Source: Methanomassiliicoccaceae archaeon (lineage in GTDB: Archaea > Thermoplasmatota > Thermoplasmata > Methanomassiliicoccales > Methanomethylophilaceae). Taken from it: DNA of 64,000 bases. A program made the translations under genes and the position numbers. The notes under the pieces are model-generated. The model was not told the DNA's origin. It was given only the letters and a program-made list of their open reading frames with translations, and ran no database searches. The DNA is taken from positions 593,182 through 657,181 of the forward strand of contig JAYFOZ010000002.1 of the NCBI GenBank assembly GCA_034928305.1, given 5' to 3'. Position 1 is the first letter of the stretch. Every line of letters begins with the position of its first letter. Below are positions 26,500 to 35,687 of this stretch, piece by piece.

Positions 26500-28065
26500 G
26501 TGTCCGAGGGATTTGGCATCAGCATTATCTGGATTATCATTATTCTGCTCGCCGTTCTGTATGTACCCATCTTTGTCTGGGTCTGGCGTTCGCCTAAGGC
26601 CGCAGAGCTCGGGCTTTCGGTCCGTGGCCCGATGGTGATGTACAGAACGAATATGGGCCAGAAGCTTATGGGAAGCATCGGGTCCCACCGCAGGCTGTGC
26701 GGTGCGTTCGCGGCGATATCCAGTGTAATTTCGATAGTGCTGATGGCCGTGATGATATTCTTCATGGCGAATGCGGTCATCAACCTGCCTTATGCGTTCA
26801 CATCCTCCGGGACCGCCTCTTTCGTGTCGGCCGGGCTCAATATGACCCAGTTCATTGTTTTCGGAGTGATCGCACTGGTCGTTTCGATGGTAATTCACGA
26901 ATTCGCCCACGGCGTTCAGTCAAGGGCGAACGGCATCCGTGTCGAGTCCGCCGGACTGATGTATGCCGTGGTGCCTCTCGGTGCATTCGTCGAGATGAAC
27001 GAAGAAGATACCGAGAAAGCGTCTCTTCGCAGTAAGATGAGCGTATTTTCTGCCGGAATTTCGATCAATTTCGCTGTCGCTGTCGTTTCGTTCCTCATAT
27101 TTGCAGTATTGATGCTGGGCTCGGTCGGGACGGCCGCGGGCGTCTCCGACGACGGTGCAGGCGTCTACGGCGTGACCGCGGACTCACCTGCCGATGATGC
27201 GGGCATACCGGCCGGTGCGGTGATAACGATGATCGACGATGTGCCTGTTACCGCCAGCGAGTACATGGGATACTTCACTCTGTCCCTGGAGGAGGATTAC
27301 GGCAGTGTTACGCATACCGTGACCTATCTCACAGAAGACGGGGAACATACCGCCGAAATGATGCTGGGCCTTTACGTGTCATTCGTGTCGTCAGATTCTC
27401 CCGCTTCATCGGCGGGACTTCCGAACAACATCATTATCAACAACATCTCAACAGGGTCGGAGTCCTATACAATTACCGGGATCAGGGATTTCAGAGACTT
27501 CATTTCGGGCTCCGAGCAGGGCCAGGAAGTGACGATATCATACACCGTTCTGAGCGACGGCTCGTCCGAAAGCAAGACGCTCACGCTTGGGAACAACAAC
27601 GGCGTCGGATACATAGGGATCGGGGTCACCTACAGCGGTATCAGCTTCCTTACTCCCGGATACATTATGGGGACGGCTTCCGATCCCACTTTCGGGTCGA
27701 CGGGCCTTACCGACGGCATACAGACATTGCTCAGTTATCCGTTCATCGCGTGGAGCGGGTTCTCTCCCGTCCCGGAAAACTGCCAATGGTGGTTCGACGC
27801 CCCCGGAGGAGAAATTTTCTGGATCGTCGCAGCATTTTTCTACTGGATGTTCTGGGTAAACATCCTCTTGGGAATAACGAATGCCCTCCCGGCGATCCCC
27901 TTCGATGGAGGATTCCTGTTCAAAGGATGGGTCACCCAGCTGCTCAACAGGCTGAATTACAAGGATCAAAAGGCCAGGGACGCCATGGCTGAAAACGTCA
28001 CGCGCGCGGTATCGGGCCTCATGATATTCTTATTAATACTAGTTATCGTTGCTATCATGTTCTAA
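26500..28065 (+). CDS. Site-2-protease-type membrane metalloprotease (M50) with PDZ insert
   Basis: 521 residues from a GTG start. The zinc motif HEFAHG lies in a membrane segment near residue 132 and the third ligand is in LPAIPFDGG near residue 469. Between them are two PDZ-like segments (about residues 225-290 and 295-370) with SPADDAGIPAG and SPASSAGLPN. This is the plan of regulated intramembrane proteases. Its target is unknown. It precedes corA by 12 bases. Confidence 0.9.
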   Translation: MSEGFGISIIWIIIILLAVLYVPIFVWVWRSPKAAELGLSVRGPMVMYRTNMGQKLMGSIGSHRRLCGAFAAISSVISIVLMAVMIFFMANAVINLPYAFTSSGTASFVSAGLNMTQFIVFGVIALVVSMVIHEFAHGVQSRANGIRVESAGLMYAVVPLGAFVEMNEEDTEKASLRSKMSVFSAGISINFAVAVVSFLIFAVLMLGSVGTAAGVSDDGAGVYGVTADSPADDAGIPAGAVITMIDDVPVTASEYMGYFTLSLEEDYGSVTHTVTYLTEDGEHTAEMMLGLYVSFVSSDSPASSAGLPNNIIINNISTGSESYTITGIRDFRDFISGSEQGQEVTISYTVLSDGSSESKTLTLGNNNGVGYIGIGVTYSGISFLTPGYIMGTASDPTFGSTGLTDGIQTLLSYPFIAWSGFSPVPENCQWWFDAPGGEIFWIVAAFFYWMFWVNILLGITNALPAIPFDGGFLFKGWVTQLLNRLNYKDQKARDAMAENVTRAVSGLMIFLLILVIVAIMF

Positions 28066-28077
28066 AGGGGGTGAAGA

Positions 28078-29025
28078 ATGTACGAGATCTATGGAATGGT
28101 TGACGGTCGCGCGGTCATGATCGACGAGATAAAAGACAATGTATGGATCAACATGATCAGACCGACGGAAGAGGAGATCATCGAGGTGAGCACAAAGCTG
28201 AAAGTGAGCAGGGACTGTATCACGGCGGCCCTGGATGACGAAGAAGGCTCCAGGCTCGAGATGCAGAACGATTATTCGCTTATATTGATCGACGCTCCTG
28301 CAACGGAGATCAGGAACCAACGCGAGGAGTATACCACTTATCCGCTGTCCATCACCATAACGTCCAACGCAATAGTGACGGTGTGTTTGCAGAACATCTT
28401 CGCCATAAGCTCGCTGATGAACGGTAAAGTAAAGCCGATCAACACGATAAATGTTGAAAAGCACACCCGATTCGCCCTGCAGATACTGTTCAGGGTCGCT
28501 CTTCAGTACCAGAACCACCTCAAACTCATCGAGAAGAAACGTATGGCCATCGAGGCATCGATAAGGAACAGCACCCAGCGTAACGACCTGTTCGAACTGC
28601 ACGAGCTGGAGTCCAACCTGGTATACTTCAAGACGTCTCTCAGCATGAACCTCTCGGTGATCGACAGGCTCAGCAAACAGTTCAAATTCATTACGGAACC
28701 CGATGACCGCGACCTAATGGACGACGTGACAATCGAGACCGATCAGGCCCTAGACATGACCATGACGTACAGCGAGATCATCAAAGGTACGCGCCAGTTG
28801 GTGGAATCCGATATCAACAACTCGCTGGCCAGCGTTATGAAGTTCCTGACGTCCATAACACTCGTGATATCGATACCCACCATGCTCTCCGGGATATTCG
28901 GAATGAACTTCTCCTTCATTCCCCTCTCGGGATACGAATGGGGATTCTGGGCGATCATCATATTTATGGTAGTGTCGGTAGTTTTCGGAATAGAATATCT
29001 GCGCAGACGTAATCTGTGGAGATGA
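28078..29025 (+). CDS. corA: CorA-family divalent cation transporter
   Basis: A 315-residue protein with a long soluble, largely helical N-terminal part and two C-terminal membrane helices. The pore signature GMN occurs in LSGIFGMNFSFIPL at the end of the first helix. A strong GGGGGTG ribosome site precedes the ATG. It likely carries Mg2+ or a related divalent ion. Confidence 0.94.
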   Translation: MYEIYGMVDGRAVMIDEIKDNVWINMIRPTEEEIIEVSTKLKVSRDCITAALDDEEGSRLEMQNDYSLILIDAPATEIRNQREEYTTYPLSITITSNAIVTVCLQNIFAISSLMNGKVKPINTINVEKHTRFALQILFRVALQYQNHLKLIEKKRMAIEASIRNSTQRNDLFELHELESNLVYFKTSLSMNLSVIDRLSKQFKFITEPDDRDLMDDVTIETDQALDMTMTYSEIIKGTRQLVESDINNSLASVMKFLTSITLVISIPTMLSGIFGMNFSFIPLSGYEWGFWAIIIFMVVSVVFGIEYLRRRNLWR

Positions 29026-29051
29026 CCGCACTCCGGCCGAAAGGTCGGATT

Positions 29052-29073
29052 GCGGCCCCTTTTCGGGGGCCGC
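29052..29073. terminator. GC-rich hairpin between corA and nrdD
   Basis: GCGGCCCC (29052-29059) and GGGGCCGC (29066-29073) pair fully around a six-base loop. A second stem TCCGGCC/GGTCGGA lies just before it. Located between convergent genes, it can end either transcript. Confidence 0.5.
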
Positions 29074-29091
29074 CTGTGAAGTGAAACCGTT

Positions 29092-31182
29092 TTAGAGACA
29101 CTGGCCCTTGCGGCGGTCCACGAGTTCGCCCTTCTTGCCTTTGTTCCATCCGGAGACCTTGGAGAAGAAGCCTGTGACGCGCGTTATCCCTTCGATGCGG
29201 GCCGACCCGCAGCAGGGGCACTTCTCCGAGAGTCCGCGCGACGTCTTGCCGCAATCCAGGCAGGAGGTGAACTCGGGGCTGAATGCGATCTGCCCGTTCT
29301 GTGTCTTTTCGAACGTGTTCTTCACGAAAGATGCGACACTTTCCGCCGACGGCTTCGATTCGCCCAGCCAGATATGGGTGAGCGCTCCGGCGTCTATGAT
29401 GGGATGGAACATCCCTTCTATCTTCACACGCTCGATGGGACCGACGTCCGCTCCGACGTTCAGATATGTGGAATTGGTATAGTAGACCTCTCCGGTGTTG
29501 CGGTTTCCCTTTACCACGGAACCGGCTTCTTTCGGGAAATCCTTCAGGTCCAGCTTTGCGAACCTGTACGCGGTCGACTCGGCGGGGGTCTGCTCGAGGG
29601 ACAGTTTCAGCCCGCTCTCCTTGGACATCCTCTCGGCCTCTTTCCTCATGTAAGATATTACCTTAAGTCCGAATTTGACCGAATCCTTGGACTCATGCAT
29701 CTCCTGTCCGGTATGGAACTGGACCATCTCGTTTAGACCGAGGATGCCGATAAGATAGGAAGACTTCTCTATCCTGTAATACGGATCGCCGTCAAGGTTC
29801 ATGGTCAGCAGCCCCAGGGGGCCGCTGTTGCCCAATGCGAGCAGCTCCTCTATGAATGCCTTCTTTTGCTTATGGGCCTTCACCACGAGCCCGAGAGCGT
29901 CGTTTATGCCCTTGTAAAGCTCGTTATCATCGCCTCTCGCCATATATGCGATGCGGGGGAGGTTCAGCGTGGCGTTCTGCATGGCGGAGAAGCGCATCTT
30001 CCATGGGGTCTTAGCATCCTCTATGTCCTGCTCGTCGAGATTGAATGAGAGCCTGCAACATTCCGAGACGCGTGCGGTGTCTCCGCGGTCGAACACGAAA
30101 TACGTGTTGCCCATCTCTGAAGCGAGACGGCAGATCTTCAGCATGAATTCCTCGTTTCCGGGCGTCTGGAAGAAACGGTCTGTGATATGGACCTCGGGTT
30201 TGGGGAAGAAGAACGGCCTCCCGTTCGCATCTCCCTCGAGATAGACGTCCATAAGCGCCATCGCGAACCTCTGGGATTCGGCCTCGTAGTCCTCGTAGTT
30301 CTTCCCGGTGTATTCGCCTCCGGGACCTATCGCCGGGACGCCGATGAAATGCTTGGGCGTCTCCCAGTAGATGTTTAGGTCGCTGAATATGGACTGGCCG
30401 CCTCTGGCGACGGCCTGCTGCGCATATTCGTATACGAGTATCTGCGCGAGCTGGTGCATCCTCTTGTCGTCCAGGTTCACGAGGAAGGGGGACAGGAACA
30501 CGTTGAATGCGTCCCATCCTATCGCTCCGGCATAGTGGCCCTGCAACGCGGCGGAGAATTTGATGATCTGCTCTATGAGCACCTCCGGATGTTTTGCGGG
30601 CTTCGCGATAGACATCGCATTGGGAAGGTTCAGTCCGAACTTCTTTACATACTCTATAGATTGGCCGCTGCAGTACGGACGGTCGACCATACCGAGGTCG
30701 TGCAAATGAATGAGCCCGGACATATGGGCGTCTGCAACATCGGGAGAAAACACTTCAAGGAGTGCGAACTCTTTTTTTATGTTCTCCGCCAGCGTAAGGT
30801 TGGTCGCTTCCGGGCCATGGGGCACGTTGGCGTTCTCTCTGTTGGGAGACATGATGATCTCCCTCGCATCATATATCGGCACACCCAGGCGAGTATGTTG
30901 CTTCCTGATGTCCTCGAGGCCGTGTTCCATGAGCTTGGCGTTGGTGAGCTCTCTGATCAGAGGTGCGGTGATATAGCGGATGCCGATCTGCTTGACCATA
31001 CGGTCGACGTCGTTCGCTATGAGCATGGCATTGAGTTCGGTAATGTCCGTCTCTTTGAGGAGAGCGTCATAAATCCTTTTTTTGTCCCACTTTTTAAGAT
31101 TATCGTCAGAAGACCTGACGAAGAGGCCTATATCCGTGGACTCGGATCCGCCCTTAATGATATTGTCTGATTCCGTGTACAT
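29092..31182 (-). CDS. nrdD: Anaerobic ribonucleoside-triphosphate reductase
   Basis: A 696-residue class III reductase. An N-terminal ATP-cone-like region (residues about 20-110) precedes the barrel with CCRLSFNL and SGPLGLLTMN. A zinc ribbon is formed by CLDCG and CPCCG near the C-terminus, and the glycyl radical loop RVTGFF is followed by SGWNKGKKGEL. No activase gene (nrdG) is adjacent. A TATA box lies near 31235. A divergent putative DNA-binding gene with repeated elements in the shared control region suggests local regulation. Confidence 0.96.
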   Translation of the reverse strand: MYTESDNIIKGGSESTDIGLFVRSSDDNLKKWDKKRIYDALLKETDITELNAMLIANDVDRMVKQIGIRYITAPLIRELTNAKLMEHGLEDIRKQHTRLGVPIYDAREIIMSPNRENANVPHGPEATNLTLAENIKKEFALLEVFSPDVADAHMSGLIHLHDLGMVDRPYCSGQSIEYVKKFGLNLPNAMSIAKPAKHPEVLIEQIIKFSAALQGHYAGAIGWDAFNVFLSPFLVNLDDKRMHQLAQILVYEYAQQAVARGGQSIFSDLNIYWETPKHFIGVPAIGPGGEYTGKNYEDYEAESQRFAMALMDVYLEGDANGRPFFFPKPEVHITDRFFQTPGNEEFMLKICRLASEMGNTYFVFDRGDTARVSECCRLSFNLDEQDIEDAKTPWKMRFSAMQNATLNLPRIAYMARGDDNELYKGINDALGLVVKAHKQKKAFIEELLALGNSGPLGLLTMNLDGDPYYRIEKSSYLIGILGLNEMVQFHTGQEMHESKDSVKFGLKVISYMRKEAERMSKESGLKLSLEQTPAESTAYRFAKLDLKDFPKEAGSVVKGNRNTGEVYYTNSTYLNVGADVGPIERVKIEGMFHPIIDAGALTHIWLGESKPSAESVASFVKNTFEKTQNGQIAFSPEFTSCLDCGKTSRGLSEKCPCCGSARIEGITRVTGFFSKVSGWNKGKKGELVDRRKGQCL

Positions 31183-31281
31183 CTTTCCTATCCCCTCTCT
31201 TTCGGCTGACCATACGGCTTGGTCTTGGTCGATATAAAGTATTTTTTGAACTATAACTGGTAAAAGATTGACGACTGTTTA

Positions 31282-31355
31282 TTACCATATTTGTTACCAA
31301 TATTGTTATCATTTAAATGGCCAGATGTTTAGAATATGTATTAATGATACATATT
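31282..31355. promoter_or_regulatory. nrdD/divergent gene control region with direct and inverted repeats
   Basis: The 20-base element TTACCATATTTGTTACCAAT at 31282-31301 recurs with one change at 31453-31472. A perfect inverted repeat, AATATGTAT (31333-31341) and ATACATATT (31347-31355), follows a plus-strand TATA-like ATTTAAAT at 31311-31318. The arrangement fits operators acting on both divergent promoters. Confidence 0.55.
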
Positions 31356-31392
31356 GCATCAATGTGGACATCTGAATAAAACCGTGCCCGAG

Positions 31393-32040
31393 ATGGCACG
31401 CGCATTCTTCAAAAAAGCCGAGAGGAGATCATCTCCCAACAGTAAGTTTAAGTTACCAGATTTGTTACCAATCTTTATGTTCAATCCTGAGAAAGACTTC
31501 TTCAGAATACTGCTGGGATGTCTCGGGAAAGATGGCAAATCGATAAGTGCCTTGTCCAAGGACCTGGAGGCGCTGGGTTTCAAGCACCATCGACTCATTC
31601 TCACAGGTTACCTCAGGGCCCTTGCCGACATGAACGTTGTAAGAGAACGGTCCGTGCCTCCATCGAAGATCTATCAGATCATAAAAACGCCGTCCAACAA
31701 CATATATGAGTCGGTCGGGCGGTCATGCAAGAAGAAATATCCCGGAAACGACGACATCATAGTGTACATGCTGTGCCAACTGCTCAAACGTCCCGTCTTC
31801 GAATCGGAACTGCGTCTGGCCGGGGCAACGAACCATAACGGCCGCCTCGCCCAGCAACAAGAAATTACAGAATGCAGAAAACTGCTGAAACGGTCAGGAA
31901 ATATCGTTCCCACGCAAGATGCATTCTATCCCCGCTCCGACTACCCCAACGAGATGTCGGAGATACTTTCGGACATATTGGTCGACTCGACGGACTCTTC
32001 GCACCTGGTGCTTGTGACCAAACAGATGCGCCTCATATGA
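31393..32040 (+). CDS. Putative winged-helix regulator divergent from nrdD
   Basis: About 215 residues, not assigned to a named family. The part from FNPEKDFFRILLGCLGKDGK to LADMNVVRERSVPP has the helix and hairpin pattern of a winged helix; the second half, with the basic stretch SCKKKYPGNDD and QLLKRPVFESELRLAG, may be a second one. The start is uncertain: TTG 31354, ATG 31393 and ATG 31477 are in frame, none with a ribosome site. The region before 31477 contains the operator-like repeat and TTA leucine codons that are uncommon nearby. Control of nrdD is inferred from position. Confidence 0.6.
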   Translation: MARAFFKKAERRSSPNSKFKLPDLLPIFMFNPEKDFFRILLGCLGKDGKSISALSKDLEALGFKHHRLILTGYLRALADMNVVRERSVPPSKIYQIIKTPSNNIYESVGRSCKKKYPGNDDIIVYMLCQLLKRPVFESELRLAGATNHNGRLAQQQEITECRKLLKRSGNIVPTQDAFYPRSDYPNEMSEILSDILVDSTDSSHLVLVTKQMRLI

Positions 32041-32080
32041 GAACAATATCCTTTTATCAACGATGGTTCATCATCGACCC

Positions 32081-33061
32081 ATGTCGCTGGATGAACTTGT
32101 GGGTGCAATACGCACCTTTCCGGGCGTAACCAGGAAACGTCCGATCCACGAAATAGTAGATCTTCTGCCCCTGAAAGAATTCCCTGAGGTTTTCGCCGCC
32201 GAGGGCGAGGACGCGGCTGCGATAGATTACGGGGACGACTATCTCCTGTTTGCCGCCGACGGCATAATGAGTACGCTCGTCAGGTCCGATCCGTTCTACG
32301 CCGGATATTTTGCTGTACTCGTTAACGTCAACGATATAGCGGCCATGGGCGGAAAGTCGATCGCGATGGTCGATGTAATATCCATGAAGAGCTCGAAGGT
32401 CTGCAATCAGATACTCCGCGGCATGGAGGCGGGCATCAAGAAGTTCAATGTCCCCATCGTCGGGGGGCATACCCATCCCGACAGCGATTTCGATTCCATC
32501 GAGATCTCCATAGTCGGCTCGGTACCCAAAGACGATATAATCTTAAGCTCCACCGCCGCGGCGGGTGACGATATCGTGTTCGTCATCGACCTCGACGGAT
32601 CCTATCCTAAGAACCTCCCCTATGCATGGGACACCACGACCCTGAAGTCAGATGCGGAGGTCCAAAAACAGATGGCCGTCCTTCCGAAGCTTGCGGCCGA
32701 GCACCTCGTGAACGCAGGCAAGGACATGAGCAACCCCGGGAGCATAGGGACATTGGGAATGATGCTCGAGGTCTCGTCTATCGGAGGGACCGTAGATGTT
32801 TCTAAAATCCCGATACCGGACAAGGTCGACCTCGTACAATGGTGTCTTTCTTACCAGGGATTCGGTTTTGTGTTCTCGTGCCCGCCTAAGAATTCCGCGA
32901 GGGTCATCGAACTCTTCGAATCCGTGGGGGTCGCCGGCGCCGTAGTCGGCAGCGTAGACAGCTCCAGGGAGCTGAAGCTCACAATGGGCGGAGAGACCAG
33001 GGTGCTTTTCGACTTCTCCAAAGATATAATAACTGGGTGCCACCCGAAAGACGGAAAATAA
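32081..33061 (+). CDS. Methanogenesis marker protein 2 (AIR synthase-related)
   Basis: A 326-residue protein of the PurM/ThiL/HypE superfamily. EGEDAAAIDYGDD and the glycine-rich VGGHTHPDSDFD are nucleotide/metal-binding segments, with VNVNDIAAMGG in between. The sequence pattern fits the methanogen-restricted group called methanogenesis marker 2. Its exact reaction is not known to me. The ATG at 32081 is preferred to the upstream codon at 32063. Confidence 0.86.
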   Translation: MSLDELVGAIRTFPGVTRKRPIHEIVDLLPLKEFPEVFAAEGEDAAAIDYGDDYLLFAADGIMSTLVRSDPFYAGYFAVLVNVNDIAAMGGKSIAMVDVISMKSSKVCNQILRGMEAGIKKFNVPIVGGHTHPDSDFDSIEISIVGSVPKDDIILSSTAAAGDDIVFVIDLDGSYPKNLPYAWDTTTLKSDAEVQKQMAVLPKLAAEHLVNAGKDMSNPGSIGTLGMMLEVSSIGGTVDVSKIPIPDKVDLVQWCLSYQGFGFVFSCPPKNSARVIELFESVGVAGAVVGSVDSSRELKLTMGGETRVLFDFSKDIITGCHPKDGK

Positions 33062-33070
33062 AAGAACAAG

Positions 33071-33377
33071 TGTTTGGCCACATAGGTTGACCCCGCATCC
33101 CGAATCAAGAGCCCCGCACCGTTCCTCGGCCCTGCAATCCCGCAAACGTCAGTAGCTCAGGGTAAGGCTGCTCCCGTCAGGACCTGACCCGGTTCCCCCG
33201 ATTAGTGCGCTTCCGCGACCCTCCGGCCGCTTCGGACGCATGCTCCGACTCTGCAGGACAAGACCTCATTGTCCCAATACGGGCTTGAATGTTCAACGGG
33301 GCCGTCCCATGCTGTCACCCCAGCATATCGACGATTTCAGGTATAGGGCACGCCGAACTCCCCGGTCAAGCCAAACA
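33071..33377 (-). ncRNA. ffs: SRP RNA (7S RNA)
   Basis: On the minus strand the conserved SRP54-binding helix 8 is seen as GTCAGGTCCTGACGGGAGCAGC around 33150-33185, with the symmetric loop residues GGGAGCAGC. The ends pair: TGTTTGGC at the 5' end (complement of 33370-33377) with GCCAAACA at the 3' end (complement of 33071-33078). A length of about 307 bases and high G+C match archaeal SRP RNA. Exact ends are estimated from the closing helix. Confidence 0.93.
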
Positions 33378-33430
33378 GTCCACTAACGAGCGACCAGATA
33401 TTTAACCGCTTGTCACATCTGAAGTATATT

Positions 33431-33796
33431 TCATTGCTCGTTGTATTTTTTATTCGAGCCTTTGAATTTATCTGCAGGATATTTGTTACCATTCTTGTAG
33501 ATCTTATCTACCAATGCCGATGCCAGGTCGATGTTGTTCATCTGTGCGAACCTCAGTACGAAATAGAGCACGTCCGCCAGTTCATCGCGGACGGCGTCCC
33601 TGCTCTCCATATTCTCGAAGATCTCTTTGCACTCGGACGCGTCTTTGAACCTGAAAATGTCAAGAAGTTCCGAGGCTTCGGTAGATATGCCGATCGCAAG
33701 GTCCTTGGGGTTGTGGAATTTATCCCAGTCTCTGTCCTCGCAGAATAAACGTACGATCGTTTTCAGTTCGTCCACCGTCGCTGTGAAGTCCCGCAT
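33431..33796 (-). CDS. MazG-like nucleotide pyrophosphohydrolase
   Basis: A 121-residue all-alpha NTP pyrophosphatase of the dCTPase/RS21-C6 type. It has DRDWDKFHNPKDLAIGIST, EASELLDIF and RDELADVLYFVLRFA, whose acidic residues bind Mg2+. It probably clears non-standard dNTPs. It lies upstream of and divergent from the symporter operon. Confidence 0.9.
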   Translation of the reverse strand: MRDFTATVDELKTIVRLFCEDRDWDKFHNPKDLAIGISTEASELLDIFRFKDASECKEIFENMESRDAVRDELADVLYFVLRFAQMNNIDLASALVDKIYKNGNKYPADKFKGSNKKYNEQ

Positions 33797-33919
33797 GACA
33801 GCCCATATGCGGTGACGTGTTTACATTTATTCCCTGTATCCAGACGGCATTTTGAATATATCTTATCAATAATGTTAAATACCGTGCTATGTGTTAGCAC
33901 GTAACTCGGAGATAATTAA

Positions 33920-34054
33920 ATGTTCGGAATAACCGACCCATACATCTGGGGAGCCTATGCGGCATGCTTCCTGACAACAGCATTCTGCATAATTTTTGGC
34001 CTCATCAAAGGAAAAGCGGGGACCGGAGAAGAGGAGGATGACGCCGATGACTGA
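33920..34054 (+). CDS. Small membrane protein upstream of a sodium symporter
   Basis: A 44-residue protein: MFGITDPYIWGAYAACF, then one membrane helix with CIIFGLIKG, then a GEEEDDADD acidic tail. Its end overlaps the symporter start by eight bases. Such short single-helix partners are known as symporter small accessory proteins in archaea; the match here rests on size, topology and position. Confidence 0.75.
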   Translation: MFGITDPYIWGAYAACFLTTAFCIIFGLIKGKAGTGEEEDDADD

Positions 34055-35687
34055 TGGCGTAAATCTTGTCATCTTCGGTGCCATGGCCTTGGTTTTTGCG
34101 ATCGCCACCGCGATCTTGGGCTATTACGGATATAAAAACACCCGCAACAGCGAGCAGTTCATGCTCGGGCGGAACAAGACGAGCCCCGTGATAATCGCGC
34201 TGTCGTACGGCGCCACTTTCCTGAGCGCATCGGCGATAATAGGGTTCGGCGGACAGGCGGCCGTGCACGGGATGTCCATACTATGGCTGTGCTTCCTGAA
34301 CCTGTTCATCGGTCTCGTGGTAGCTTTCGTCGTCTTCGGCCCGAGGACCCGCAAGCTGGGAACCAAGCTCGGGGCATCCACGTTCGCCGACCTGCTCGGC
34401 AAAATATACAAATCGAAAGGGATACGCGCATTCACCGCGATACTGATCATAGTTATGATGCCGATCTATTGCGCGGCGGTGCTGAAGGGCGCAGTCAACT
34501 CGCTTTCCGTCATCACAGGCCTCACGCAGTACTACGACGTAGTATTGGTGGTATTGGCCCTGGTGGTCGCACTGTATGTGGTGTATGGCGGGATAATCGC
34601 CGTGATGTACAACGATGCGTTGCAGGCGGCGATAATGTTCATCGGAATGGCCGTCATTCTGATCTTCACTTACGTTATGTTCGGCGGGGTCACGTCGGCC
34701 AACGGACAGCTTACGAACCTGTGGGATGCCGGCATAGTAGAACAGCTGGGCACACTGGAGGGCGCCAGAGGATGGACGAGCTTCTCGGAGTTCGGCAGCT
34801 CCGAATGGATGCTTGTGGTGACCACGTTCCTGATGGGCGTGGGCATAGGGTCCCTGACCCAACCGCAGCTGGTCGTCAGATTCATGTCCGCCAAGGACGA
34901 TAAGACGCTTTACAAATCTTTGATAATCGGCAGCATTTTCATGCTTGTAGTCGTGGGGTCGGCATACACGGTCGGCCCTCTGAGCAACATCTACTTTGCC
35001 AACGAGTACGGGATGGGCTCTTTCGAGTACATAAAAAGTCTGGGGCTCGGGACGGACTTCATCATACCGCAGTTCCTCTCCGAAATATTCAGTAACACCA
35101 CGTTCGGCGATGTGTTCATCTCGCTGTTCCTTCTCGCCCTGATAAGCGCGGCGATCTCCACCTTGAGCGCGCTGATGCACACCATAGGGGTGGCCGGGGG
35201 CTACGACATGTTCACCCTGGTAAGGAACCGCATAACGGGAGAGGACAGGGATTCGCAGTCCATCAGGGTGAACAGGATATTCACCATGATCATGCTGATC
35301 GTGGTGGTGGTATACTGTTACGCTATGCCTAAAGATATCATAGCCAAGGCGACTTCGGTGTTCATGGGGCTCACGGCCGCCGCGCTGCTTCCGGCGTTCG
35401 CGCATGCCTTGTATTCCAAGGCCCCGAACACCAAGGCGGCGATAGCGAGCATGGCGTCCGGAACCGTGACTTACATGATCTGGGCCCTGTTCGTCAATGC
35501 GGGAACGGCGAGCTTTTTACCCATATGCAAGATGCTCACCGGAAGCGCCGTGCTGTTCCCGGGCACATTTATGTCGGAGATAGACGCGATGATAATAGCG
35601 TTGCCGATATCCATCATTGCGATGCTCGTTGTGCTGCTGGCTAACAGAAAAACGGTCAGATCCGGAGCGGAGGCCTCAGACCTCTAA
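34047..35687 (+). CDS. Sodium:solute symporter family transporter
   Basis: 546 residues with about 13 membrane segments in the SSS pattern: the unwound first helix SYGATFLSASAIIGFGGQ, GARGWTSF, and GSLTQPQLVVRFMSAKD near residue 275. The start at 34047 gives a nine-base space to GAGGAGG (34031-34037); an ATG at 34038 is less likely. The substrate (an acid or amino acid) cannot be read. The last 12 bases overlap the convergent aldo-keto reductase. Confidence 0.93.
   Translation: MTDGVNLVIFGAMALVFAIATAILGYYGYKNTRNSEQFMLGRNKTSPVIIALSYGATFLSASAIIGFGGQAAVHGMSILWLCFLNLFIGLVVAFVVFGPRTRKLGTKLGASTFADLLGKIYKSKGIRAFTAILIIVMMPIYCAAVLKGAVNSLSVITGLTQYYDVVLVVLALVVALYVVYGGIIAVMYNDALQAAIMFIGMAVILIFTYVMFGGVTSANGQLTNLWDAGIVEQLGTLEGARGWTSFSEFGSSEWMLVVTTFLMGVGIGSLTQPQLVVRFMSAKDDKTLYKSLIIGSIFMLVVVGSAYTVGPLSNIYFANEYGMGSFEYIKSLGLGTDFIIPQFLSEIFSNTTFGDVFISLFLLALISAAISTLSALMHTIGVAGGYDMFTLVRNRITGEDRDSQSIRVNRIFTMIMLIVVVVYCYAMPKDIIAKATSVFMGLTAAALLPAFAHALYSKAPNTKAAIASMASGTVTYMIWALFVNAGTASFLPICKMLTGSAVLFPGTFMSEIDAMIIALPISIIAMLVVLLANRKTVRSGAEASDL

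Noticed and set aside
33149..33160. GTAGCTCAG-like string resembling a tRNA D-arm
   Set aside because: It lies inside the SRP RNA and no acceptor or anticodon stem can be formed around it.
33478..33492. Third TTTGTTACCA-like match inside the MazG-like gene
   Set aside because: Only 13 bases match the nrdD repeat, which is expected by chance in a window of this size, and it is within coding sequence.
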